From: VRUE01 sp963824215
GTDB lineage: Bacteria > Actinomycetota > Thermoleophilia > Solirubrobacterales > 70-9
Length of the DNA: 64,000 bases
Direction: 5' to 3'
Assembly (NCBI GenBank): GCA_963824215.1
Contig: CAWGOE010000004.1
Location: 682,001-746,000 of the forward strand
Positions 1 to 7,138 of the stretch are shown piece by piece (position 1 is the first letter of the stretch; each line of letters begins with the position of its first letter). The notes below the pieces were generated by a model. The model did no database searches. It was not told the origin of the DNA and saw only the letters and a program-made list of their open reading frames with translations. The position numbers and the translations under genes were made by a program.

Positions 1-1
1 T

Positions 2-50
2 GGTGCGGTCGAGGTTAGGGTCGGACAGCGAACCAAACCTCGACCGCACC
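2..50. repeat. Intergenic inverted repeat at window start
   Basis: Perfect 15-bp arms at 2-16 and 36-50 enclose a 19-nt loop. The left arm begins GGTGCGGTCGAGG. It lies about 30 bp upstream of the first gene and has no T-tract, so it could be the terminator of an upstream unit or a cruciform element. It resembles in position the other unit-boundary palindromes of this window. Confidence 0.6.
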
Positions 51-80
51 CGGCCGGTTAGGGGCAAAGGTGCGATTTAG

Positions 81-944
81 ATGCGTCGCATAGTGTTCGC
101 GGCCCGCATGGCCCTCAGCGACGACCAGAGAGCGCTACTCCGGCTGCTCGCCAAACGCGAGGAGGGCTACGAGGACATCGCAGCCCTCAAGGGCCTCAGC
201 GTCGCGCAGGTTCGGGCAGAGGTGAAGGCTGCTCTGGCCGAGTTGGATGCGGCGGGCGACGCTCCGGCCTCCGCCTCTACCCCCAAACCGCCCGAGTTTG
301 GCCCGCGGGCGCAAGCGAAGAAGCCCGCGCCTGCCCCCCGCTCCCGTTCCCGTCCCGCCATCTCGGCGATGCCCGCCGAGCGCCGGCGTCTCCTGATCTT
401 GGCCGGAGGCGCGCTGGGCATAGTCGCCATCGTGCTGATCGCGATCGCGCTGATCGGTGGCGGCTCGGATTCGGACTCGCCCGACACCACCGCAGCCTCG
501 ACTTCAGAGCCCGCCGCTGCCGAAAACAGCAAAGTCACGCAGGCGGTGCTCTCCGCGGCTGACGGCAGCGATGCGAGTGGCAGCGCCGTCTTCGGCCGAA
601 TCGGCAAAGAAGAAATCGTCCTCCAGGTGACCGCCGAGAACCTCGAGCCGACCGAGCCTGGCCAGTCCTACACCGTCTGGCTCTACCGCTCGCCCAAACT
701 CTCGCTGCGCGTCGGCAGCGCTCCGGTCAACGACGAGGGCAGGCTCGGCGCCCAGCTCCCGATACCGGCTGAACTGCTTGCCTATATAGCCGGTGGCGCC
801 TTCGATCAGATCTACGTCTCCCGCCTCGACAACGCCGCCTACAAACAGGAGGTCGCGCGGGCAAAAGCGAACAAATCGCTGCCGCGCTACTCGGGCGAAA
901 CGGTGCTGACCGGCGAGATAACCGGCCCGATCGCGAAAAAATAA
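81..944 (+). CDS. Membrane protein with sigma-region-4-like HTH and RskA-like C-terminal domain
   Basis: A 287-residue protein, or 278 residues if the second ATG at 108 is used. Residues about 13-52 look like the helix-turn-helix of sigma-70 region 4 (pattern EGYEDIAALKGLS). A Pro/Ala-rich linker follows, then one membrane helix at about 103-125 preceded by RRR. The outer part (about 155-287) has the pattern of anti-sigma-K (RskA) C-terminal domains: a G-x-Y-x-VWLY core and an IP-containing strand. The inferred topology is cytoplasmic HTH, single-pass, external sensor-like domain. No cognate sigma factor is visible nearby. An AAAGG at 66-70 may be the ribosome site for the first ATG. The function is inferred; the family assignment is tentative. 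Confidence 0.6.
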   Translation: MRRIVFAARMALSDDQRALLRLLAKREEGYEDIAALKGLSVAQVRAEVKAALAELDAAGDAPASASTPKPPEFGPRAQAKKPAPAPRSRSRPAISAMPAERRRLLILAGGALGIVAIVLIAIALIGGGSDSDSPDTTAASTSEPAAAENSKVTQAVLSAADGSDASGSAVFGRIGKEEIVLQVTAENLEPTEPGQSYTVWLYRSPKLSLRVGSAPVNDEGRLGAQLPIPAELLAYIAGGAFDQIYVSRLDNAAYKQEVARAKANKSLPRYSGETVLTGEITGPIAKK

Positions 945-947
945 CCG

Positions 948-1051
948 CCTCGGTTGACGCGGCCAAGCAGGTCAAGGACGCAGGGAGCGTGGCGTGCTCT
1001 GCACGCGAGCGACCGAGGACGCCGACATGCGCAGCGCCGCGTCAGGCGAGG
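948..1051. terminator. Long palindrome between convergent genes
   Basis: Arms at 948-963 and 1036-1051 match at 14 of 16 positions. A central hairpin GCGTGC-TCT-GCACGC lies at 992-1006. The left arm begins 3 bases after the stop of the plus-strand gene, and the right arm contains the last codons and stop of the minus-strand gene, so it is placed to terminate both transcripts. There is no clear U-tract. Termination is inferred from position and symmetry. Confidence 0.55.
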
Positions 1052-2583
1052 AGCTTGCCGGGGTTCATGATCCCGGCTGGATCGAGCCTCTCCTTCACCG
1101 TCCGCAGCGCCTCGATTCCCAGCTCCCCCACCTCGGCCTTCATGTAGGGGGCGTGGTCGCGGCCGACCGCGTGATGGTGGGTGATCGTGCCGCCGCCGGC
1201 GACGATCGCCTCGCAGGCGGCGCGCTTAACCGCCCGCCACTGCTCGATCTCCTCGCCGTGCCGGGCGCGTGAGATGAAGGTGAAGTAGAGCGAGGCGCCG
1301 TCGGCGTAGGCGTGCGAGAGGTGGCAAAAGACCAGACCAGGCGTTCCCTGGCCATCCAGCGCAGCGCGGATCGCGCCGCCGACCGCTGCGTAGAGCTCCG
1401 CCAGCCGCGACCAGGTGTGCGAGGTCTCCAGCGTCTCCACCATCGCCCCCATCCCCATCAGCGTGTCGCGCAGGTAGGGGCCCTGGTAGCGGCCGTGCTC
1501 CCAGGACCGCCCTGCCCCCTGGCCGAGGTAGGCAGCGCCGCCACGGCGCAACGCACGGACGACGAGGGCGCGGCGACGCGCAACCGACTCCTCGCTTCCC
1601 TCCAGTCCGACAATGATCAGGGAGCCACCGCGCCGTTTGCGCAGGCCCAGGTAGCCGCCGAAGAGCGTTCCCGCGGCGCCGCGCGGCCCGGACAGCGCCA
1701 GCGAGACCTCGGTCTCCTCCTCGTCGGAGATGCGGATCACGTCGGGCAGGCCGGGTCCCTGCGCAAGCGTCCGCACGATCTCGGTTCCAGCCTCGAAGCT
1801 CTCCGCCATCCATGCCTCATAGCGGCGCTGCCGCGGCTGCGGGCGGACGCGCACGGTCACCTCGGGGATGACGCCGAAAACACCCTCGGAGCCGACGACG
1901 AGCTCGCGCAGCGACGGCCCGGCTGCCGTGTGGGGGGTCTCCAGCGTGCTCAGCTCGCCCGCGGGGGCAGTAAGGCGGATGGCGGTGACCAAATTGTCGA
2001 AGCGGCCGTAGCCGCTCGAGGCCTGGCCGGCGGAGCGGGTCGCGGCGAAGCCGCCGATCGTCGCGTACTCGAAGGACTGCGGGTAGTGGCCGAGGACGAC
2101 GCCCTCGGCGCCGAGGGCCGCTTCAGCCTCGGGCCCGCGCAGGCCGGCGCCGAGGCGCGCGGTGAGCGAGCGGTGGTCGACGTCCACATCGCGGAGACGG
2201 ACAAGGTCGAGGCTGATCAGCCGCTCGTGCTCCCCGCGCAGCGGCTCTACCCCGCCGACGACACTGGTCCCCCCACCGAAGGGGACGACGGCGATGCCCT
2301 CGGCCGCGCAGACCTCGAGCACGCGGCGCACGGCATCGGCATCAGGTGGCAGCAGCACGGCATCGGGCGCCGCCTCGAGCCGGCCGCCTCGCAGCCGCGC
2401 CAGGTCGGCGTAGCCGCAGCCGGTCGCGTGGCGGACGCGATCCTCCGCGCCACTGAAGAAGTTGGCCTCACCGACAGCATCGATCAGCTTCTGTGAGGGC
2501 GGCTCGGCCTCGGGCAACTGGAAGCGGTCGAGCTCGGCCGCCAGTGGCCAGGGCTTCAGGTCGCCAATCCGCTCACGCAGCAC
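1042..2583 (-). CDS. FAD-binding oxidase, alkyldihydroxyacetonephosphate synthase-like
   Basis: A 513-residue VAO/PCMH-type flavoprotein. An FAD-binding P-loop segment PFGGGTSVVGG lies at about residues 101-111, a second FAD segment around YATIGGFAATRSAG, and a C-terminal HHH at 469-471 followed by DPAGIMNPGKLL. The overall order and the His triplet match alkyl-DHAP synthase (AGPS), which exchanges the acyl chain of acyl-DHAP for a fatty alcohol in ether-lipid synthesis, better than GlcD/lactate-type oxidases. GTG start: an in-frame stop lies just upstream and no ATG is available. It is the last gene of the long minus-strand series that includes pgsA and cdsA, so a lipid role is plausible but unproven. 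Many actinobacterial AGPS-like oxidases have unknown substrates. Confidence 0.75.
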   Translation of the reverse strand: MLRERIGDLKPWPLAAELDRFQLPEAEPPSQKLIDAVGEANFFSGAEDRVRHATGCGYADLARLRGGRLEAAPDAVLLPPDADAVRRVLEVCAAEGIAVVPFGGGTSVVGGVEPLRGEHERLISLDLVRLRDVDVDHRSLTARLGAGLRGPEAEAALGAEGVVLGHYPQSFEYATIGGFAATRSAGQASSGYGRFDNLVTAIRLTAPAGELSTLETPHTAAGPSLRELVVGSEGVFGVIPEVTVRVRPQPRQRRYEAWMAESFEAGTEIVRTLAQGPGLPDVIRISDEEETEVSLALSGPRGAAGTLFGGYLGLRKRRGGSLIIVGLEGSEESVARRRALVVRALRRGGAAYLGQGAGRSWEHGRYQGPYLRDTLMGMGAMVETLETSHTWSRLAELYAAVGGAIRAALDGQGTPGLVFCHLSHAYADGASLYFTFISRARHGEEIEQWRAVKRAACEAIVAGGGTITHHHAVGRDHAPYMKAEVGELGIEALRTVKERLDPAGIMNPGKLLA

Positions 2584-2667
2584 GGCGAGCGCATCGCCGT
2601 CGAGCTTCTGGTTCTATCGCCGGGTCCCCCCAGCCCCACCACTTTGAGTCTCGTCGTGGCGTCTCCA

Positions 2668-3120
2668 TCAGGTCAGCGCCACTTCGATCCCATCGAGCGC
2701 CTCGTCGAGAATCTTTCGCTGGCCGCCCCGCATCATCGGTGAGCCTAGCCGGGACATGCCGCGCAGCTTCTGCTCAGAGACGAGGCTGACCTCGGTGCCG
2801 CCACCCTTCTCGCGTAGGCCGATCTCGATCACCGAGCTGCGCAGGTGCCGCTCGAAGGGGCTGCCGGCAAGCTGCTGCTCCCAGACGTAGCGCTCGCCCT
2901 CGGCCGCGCTGAGGCAGCGGTAGTCGGCGCGGACGCCGCGCCCCTCCGCGGTCTCCAACACCTTGGTCCACTGGCTGCGCTTGCCGCCGGGCTTGCGGTC
3001 GACGCTCTCAACCCGACCAGTCCGCGGCCACCAGCGAGGCAGGTTGTAGGGGTCGGAGATCAGCTCCCAGACCTCGGTCACGGGAGCGGCGATCGTCCGG
3101 CGGCGGGTTACGCGGGGCAC
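2668..3120 (-). CDS. SRPBCC (START-like) family protein
   Basis: A 150-residue protein with the polyketide cyclase/START-like fold signature. The N-terminal strand reads TRRRTIAAPVTEVWELISDP, followed by NLPRWWP, a typical pattern for a hydrophobic-ligand pocket. The substrate is unknown. It sits 12 bases downstream of the MerR gene and upstream of the AGPS-like oxidase, probably in one transcript. A lipid- or isoprenoid-binding role fits the neighbours but is only inference. Confidence 0.75.
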   Translation of the reverse strand: MPRVTRRRTIAAPVTEVWELISDPYNLPRWWPRTGRVESVDRKPGGKRSQWTKVLETAEGRGVRADYRCLSAAEGERYVWEQQLAGSPFERHLRSSVIEIGLREKGGGTEVSLVSEQKLRGMSRLGSPMMRGGQRKILDEALDGIEVALT

Positions 3121-3132
3121 CGGCGCAGCCGT

Positions 3133-3882
3133 CTAGTCGCCGGCCAGCCGGCGCAGGTCCCTGACCAGCAGCAGGTGCTTGAGATGACTGACGGTTGCCG
3201 CCAGGCTCTCGAGGCTCTCCAGGGCTTCCTTGCGCCGCTCTGGATTGCGCGAGCGCAGCGACGGACCGAGCAGCGCCTCGAGCAAGTTGGCCTCGCGATC
3301 GGCGGAGGAGCGGAAGACGCGCAGGTTGCGGGCGCCGACGCCAACCCGGGAGAGATCGTTGGCGGTGCGGACGATCTCCCTGTCGGTCTCGTCGTAGACG
3401 GTCTTTCCGTCCCGCTTCTCGGGCTGGACGATGCCGAAGTTCTCCAGCTCGGCGATCAACTCGGTCCTGGCACCGGTCTCCTCGATTACCTCCTCCAGGG
3501 TCAGGTACGCGCTGGAGGTGTTGACGAGGATCGCCCGGCGCACGGCGCCGGCGGCAGGGCGGCGGTCGCTGCCCGCGCTGTTGGCGCCGAGGTCGATGTC
3601 GCCGCCGGCAGCAAGCTCTTGGCGGATTACCCGCAAGGGCAGAAACTCGTCCCGCTGCAGGCGCAGGATCGTGCGCAGCCGCTCGACGTCGGACTGGCTG
3701 TAGAGGCGATAGCCGCCCTGGGTGCGCCGCGGAGTCAGCAGCTTCTGGTCCTCGAGGTAGCGAATCTTCGAGATCGAGATGTCATCGAACTCGTTCTCGA
3801 GGATCTTGCAGACGGCGCCTATCGTCAGCGCCTTGCGCGGCCGCGAGTCTCGCTGGCGGGTCTGTTGCTCGGAGACTGCCAC
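3133..3882 (-). CDS. MerR family transcriptional regulator (FtsR-like)
   Basis: A 249-residue protein. The MerR winged helix at about residues 18-90 reads TIGAVCKILENEF then ISKIRYLEDQKLLTPRRT and GGYRLYSQSDVERLRTILRLQ. A long C-terminal part with a predicted second wing/helical dimerisation region follows. It lies directly downstream of the FHA gene, the same FHA-MerR order as GarA and the Rv1828-type MerR (FtsR) of mycobacteria and corynebacteria, which supports that family. In those organisms FtsR activates ftsZ; whether it does so here is not shown. It is probably co-transcribed with the genes on either side. Confidence 0.85.
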   Translation of the reverse strand: MAVSEQQTRQRDSRPRKALTIGAVCKILENEFDDISISKIRYLEDQKLLTPRRTQGGYRLYSQSDVERLRTILRLQRDEFLPLRVIRQELAAGGDIDLGANSAGSDRRPAAGAVRRAILVNTSSAYLTLEEVIEETGARTELIAELENFGIVQPEKRDGKTVYDETDREIVRTANDLSRVGVGARNLRVFRSSADREANLLEALLGPSLRSRNPERRKEALESLESLAATVSHLKHLLLVRDLRRLAGD

Positions 3883-3890
3883 GGCGCTCC

Positions 3891-4364
3891 TTACTTCTCC
3901 AGGTAGCTGAGCTTGTACTTGCCGACTTGGATCTCATCGCCGTCGGCAAGTCGGTGCGACTCGATTCGGCGACGGTTGACGTAGGTGCCGTTGAGCGAGC
4001 CGAGGTCGTCGATGTAGAGGCCGTCGCGCCGCCGGACCAAAAGGGCGTGGTTACGGGAGACGGTGACGTCGTCGAGAAAGACGCCGGCGTCGGGACTGCG
4101 GCCGATGCTGATCCGGTCCTCGCTGACGGTGAAGCTCTCCCCCGCTCGTCCCCCGCCGGCACGAATCACCAGCGCCGCGCCGCTCGCCTCGACGACCTCG
4201 TCGATGTCGATCGGCTGCATCTCACCGGTGTCGTCGACGGTGTAGGTCATCGTCGTCGGCTCGTCCTCACCGTCTTTTGGCCCACCGAGGTAGGCGCCAC
4301 ACTTCTGGCAGTAGTTCGCCCCCTCGGGGTTGACGATGCCGCACTCCGGACAGTGGATTGCCAT
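3891..4364 (-). CDS. Zinc-ribbon and FHA domain protein, GarA-like
   Basis: A 157-residue protein. The N-terminal zinc ribbon has CPEC at residues 5-8 and CQKC at 19-22. A short acidic linker contains the Thr cluster EPTTMTYTV at about 35-43. The FHA domain at about 68-150 has GRS (88-90), SRNH (103-106) and GSLNGTYVN (122-130), the phosphothreonine-binding residues. The FHA part and a Thr-Thr motif ahead of it resemble GarA/OdhI, the Ser/Thr-kinase-controlled switch of 2-oxoglutarate metabolism. GarA itself lacks a zinc ribbon, so this is a variant architecture. The MerR gene follows 8 bases downstream, as in mycobacteria. Phosphorylation of the linker is an inference from the family. Confidence 0.85.
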   Translation of the reverse strand: MAIHCPECGIVNPEGANYCQKCGAYLGGPKDGEDEPTTMTYTVDDTGEMQPIDIDEVVEASGAALVIRAGGGRAGESFTVSEDRISIGRSPDAGVFLDDVTVSRNHALLVRRRDGLYIDDLGSLNGTYVNRRRIESHRLADGDEIQVGKYKLSYLEK

Positions 4365-4379
4365 TGCGCCCCTCCGGCC

Positions 4380-4652
4380 TCAGGCGGCCGCGTCGTCCTC
4401 CGGTGAGCTCTGCTGCGCCTTGCCGGCGAGGATGTCGGTCAGCTGAGCTACGTCGTCGCCGGAGATCAGCGAGTCGCCGCTTTCGCGCTTCTGCCGCAGC
4501 CGGTTGACCAGCTCGGCGCGCAGGATGTCGATTTTGCCGTGCAGGACCCGGCGTTTGTAGGAGATCTCGTTCTCCTCGCTGGTGAGCTTGTCGATCAGGT
4601 CCTTCAGCTCTTCGTCGCTGAGCGAACCGAGATCGGGAAAGGTGTCCTCCAT
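4380..4652 (-). CDS. RsiG-like small protein with c-di-GMP-binding signature
   Basis: A 90-residue, mostly helical protein. Residues 27-42 fit the RsiG c-di-GMP motif E-x3-S-x2-R-x3-Q-x3-D, with His in place of Gln: Glu27, Ser31, Arg34, His38, Asp42. RsiG proteins are anti-sigma factors that hold sigma WhiG when loaded with c-di-GMP. Simple one-motif, homodimeric versions are known from deep-branching actinobacteria such as Rubrobacter. No sigma factor lies beside it. It precedes the FHA gene by 15 bases. The motif is read directly from the sequence; ligand binding and partner are inferred. Confidence 0.65.
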   Translation of the reverse strand: MEDTFPDLGSLSDEELKDLIDKLTSEENEISYKRRVLHGKIDILRAELVNRLRQKRESGDSLISGDDVAQLTDILAGKAQQSSPEDDAAA

Positions 4653-4742
4653 CTCGCTCCTTGATTAGGAAGGCTTTGCCTCCGGTGGCCGCTACGGGGG
4701 ATTATAGGTTCCCCAGCCAAAGGTTCAACTCTAGGTTGAAGG

Positions 4743-5396
4743 TTATGGAGCCTGGGCGGTTGCTTGCGCCTTCTGCGCGCGCACCCCACGTATGCCGGCG
4801 CGGGCGTAGAGCACGGTGGCGAGAATCGCCAAGGCGACGCCGAGGATCAGCAGCGCCGTCGGCACCCAGCCGGCGAAGACGAGGGCGAAGAAGATGCCCC
4901 CCATGATCGGAAAGACCGAGATCCGTCCGGGCCAGTTGACGGCTATCTCGACCCCGTGGCGCAACCCATACTGAGCCAGAATCAGCGTCGCGACCTCGCG
5001 CACGACGAGCAGCGCCAGCAGCCAGCGCGGCAGCAGCTCAAAGTGCCAGCAGACGATGGCGCCCGAAAGGATCGTCAGCCGGTCGATCAGCGGGTCGAGC
5101 ATCGCCCCGAGACGGCTGTACTGGCCGGTGACCCGGGCGAGAAAGCCGTCGAGGTAGTCGCCGGCGGCGATCAGCCAGAAGAGCGCCGCGGAGGCAACGC
5201 TGCGGCCGTCGCCCGACTCGAATGCGAGGTAGAGGAAGACCGGCAGACCGGCGAGGCGTAGGTAGCCGACGAAATTCGGCAGCGTCCAGGGGTTGAGCGG
5301 CTCGCCCTCGCGGGTCTGCCGGGGTGGCGGACCGCTGCGGTCCAGCCCGAAGAGGCGGCGGATGCGGCCACGCCCGAATGGTGCGGTCTCAGGCAT
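4743..5396 (-). CDS. pgsA: CDP-diacylglycerol--glycerol-3-phosphate 3-phosphatidyltransferase
   Basis: A 217-residue membrane enzyme that makes phosphatidylglycerophosphate, the precursor of phosphatidylglycerol and cardiolipin. The CDP-alcohol phosphotransferase motif is complete: D-x2-DG-x2-AR-x8-G-x3-D-x3-D within GDYLDGFLARV and GAMLDPLIDR. Several hydrophobic helices follow. The ATG at 5396 is chosen because it overlaps the proS stop by 8 bases; reading further upstream only copies proS DNA in another frame. A PgsA/PssA-type relative with another alcohol substrate cannot be excluded. Placement with cdsA, uppS, dxr and ispG supports a membrane-lipid role. Confidence 0.88.
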   Translation of the reverse strand: MPETAPFGRGRIRRLFGLDRSGPPPRQTREGEPLNPWTLPNFVGYLRLAGLPVFLYLAFESGDGRSVASAALFWLIAAGDYLDGFLARVTGQYSRLGAMLDPLIDRLTILSGAIVCWHFELLPRWLLALLVVREVATLILAQYGLRHGVEIAVNWPGRISVFPIMGGIFFALVFAGWVPTALLILGVALAILATVLYARAGIRGVRAQKAQATAQAP

Positions 5397-7077
5397 CCTC
5401 GCCCTGGAGTAGGGCGAGAGCCCGCTCACCGGCTTCCGCCACGGGCAGCTCGTGCTCGCCGCCGCCGCCCCGCTCGCTGGCCTCGACCACCCCCTTGGCG
5501 AGGCCGCGCCGACCGACCACGACCCGCAGCGGGCAGCCAAGCAGCTCGGCATCGGTCAGCTTCTCGCCGGGGCCGGCATCGCGATCGTCGTAGAGGACCT
5601 CTGCCCCGGCGGTTGACAACTGCTCGTAGAGATCGTCGGCCGATTCGCGCTCCGCCTCGCCGGCCTTGGCCAGCGAGACGAGCTGAACCTGCCAGGGAGC
5701 AAGGGCCGCAGGCCAGACAATGCCCCGGTCATCGGCGCCCTGCTCGATCGCCGCAGCGACGATTCGCGCCGGCCCAATACCGTAGCTCCCCATCACGATA
5801 GGTCGCTCCACCCCACCCTCGTCGAGGTAGGTAGCGCCGAGGGGCTTGGAGTAGCGAGTGCCGAGCTTGAAGATGTTTCCGATCTCAATCGCAGGCTCGA
5901 TCTCGATCGTGCCGCCACCGGGGGCCGTGTCCCCTGTCTCGACCGTGCGCACGTCGAGCTCCTCGAACTCGAAGTCACGGCCGGGGCGGACCCCGCGCAG
6001 GTGTACGTCCGCCCGGTTCGCGCCGGTGACGAAGGAGTCACCCTGGATCGCGGCGTCCTTGATGATCGGGAGTGAAGCCCCAACCGGGCCGACAAAGCCA
6101 GGTGGGCCGAGCTCGGCCTCGATCTCCTCCGTGCTCGCCGGCCTAAAGTCGGCGCCGAGTGCGTTGCGCAGCTTGACCTCGTTGAGGCGATGGTCGCCGC
6201 GGATCAGCACGAGGACCATGCCGCGACCCTCCACCACGACCGGCATCGACTTGACCAGCGCGCCGGCAGGCAGCGCCAGCGCGTCGGAGACCTGCTCGAT
6301 CGTCGCCTGCCCCGGGGTCGCGACCTCCTCCGGTGCGTCGAGCGCGCCCGGCAGCTCGACCGGCTGTGCCTCGGCCGACGCCACCTCGACGTTCGCGGCA
6401 TAGCCGGGAGCTAGCGCGACCTCGTTCTCACCGGCGGCGCAAGGCGCCATGTACTCGTGGGCGCCGGAGCCGCCCATCATCCCGACGTCGGACTCGACCT
6501 GGTACCAGCGCAGCCCGCAGCGGTCGAAGATCCGCGCGTAGGCCCCGCTCTGCAGCTCGTAGGAATGCGCCAGGCCCTCTTCGTCGCGATCGAAGGAGTA
6601 GGCGTCCTTCATCGTGAACTCGCGCGTGCGCAGCACACCGGCACGGGGGCGTGGCTCGTCGCGCTCCTTGGTCTGGATGTGGAAGAGCATCAACGGCAGG
6701 TCGCGGTAGGAGCGAACCTCGCGGGCGACATGGGACGTGACGCACTCCTCATGGGTCATAGCCAGCACCATCGGCGCGCCCTTGCGGTCCTCGAGCTTGA
6801 ACAGCTCGTCGATCCCGTAGCGCCCGGTCTTCTGCCAAGGCTCAGCCGGCTGCAGCACCGGCATCAGCATCTCCTGGCAGCCGATCGACTCCATCTCCTC
6901 ACGGAGGATGGCTTCAACCTTGCGATGCACGCGCCATCCCGCGGGCAGATAGGTCCACAACCCCGCCCCCAGCTGACGGATAAGGCCAGCTCTCACCATC
7001 AGCTTGTGAGAGACGGCCTCGGCGTCCGAGGGGGCGTCCTTCAAGGTAGGCAGGAACGTCTGGCTCAGGCGAGTCAC
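5389..7077 (-). CDS. proS: Prolyl-tRNA synthetase
   Basis: A 562-residue bacterial-type ProRS that charges tRNA-Pro. Class II motifs are visible: the motif 1 region GLWTYLPAGWRVHRKVEAI, motif 2 FHIQTKERDEPRPRAG.LRTREFTMKDAYSF, and motif 3 near SYGIGPARIVAAAIEQ. The central insertion (YbaK-like editing domain) lies between motifs 2 and 3, followed by the C-terminal anticodon-binding domain. GTG at 7077 gives the family N-terminus TRLSQTFLPTLKDAP; the longer upstream reading adds unconserved sequence. It lies 61 bases downstream of ispG and overlaps pgsA. Confidence 0.93.
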   Translation of the reverse strand: MTRLSQTFLPTLKDAPSDAEAVSHKLMVRAGLIRQLGAGLWTYLPAGWRVHRKVEAILREEMESIGCQEMLMPVLQPAEPWQKTGRYGIDELFKLEDRKGAPMVLAMTHEECVTSHVAREVRSYRDLPLMLFHIQTKERDEPRPRAGVLRTREFTMKDAYSFDRDEEGLAHSYELQSGAYARIFDRCGLRWYQVESDVGMMGGSGAHEYMAPCAAGENEVALAPGYAANVEVASAEAQPVELPGALDAPEEVATPGQATIEQVSDALALPAGALVKSMPVVVEGRGMVLVLIRGDHRLNEVKLRNALGADFRPASTEEIEAELGPPGFVGPVGASLPIIKDAAIQGDSFVTGANRADVHLRGVRPGRDFEFEELDVRTVETGDTAPGGGTIEIEPAIEIGNIFKLGTRYSKPLGATYLDEGGVERPIVMGSYGIGPARIVAAAIEQGADDRGIVWPAALAPWQVQLVSLAKAGEAERESADDLYEQLSTAGAEVLYDDRDAGPGEKLTDAELLGCPLRVVVGRRGLAKGVVEASERGGGGEHELPVAEAGERALALLQGEDA

Positions 7078-7138
7078 TGCAGGAAACCTATCCACTAGTC
7101 GGGCGGACGGCGTCCGACAGGAGATTTCGGGCGAGTGC

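Noticed and set aside
1312..2496. A 394-residue plus-strand frame opposite the AGPS-like gene
   Set aside because: It is antisense to a gene with clear FAD motifs and reads as low-complexity Arg/Ala/Gln typical of GC-rich shadow frames.
2845..3906. A 353-residue plus-strand frame opposite the SRPBCC and MerR genes
   Set aside because: It spans two well-supported minus-strand genes and shows no recognisable domain.
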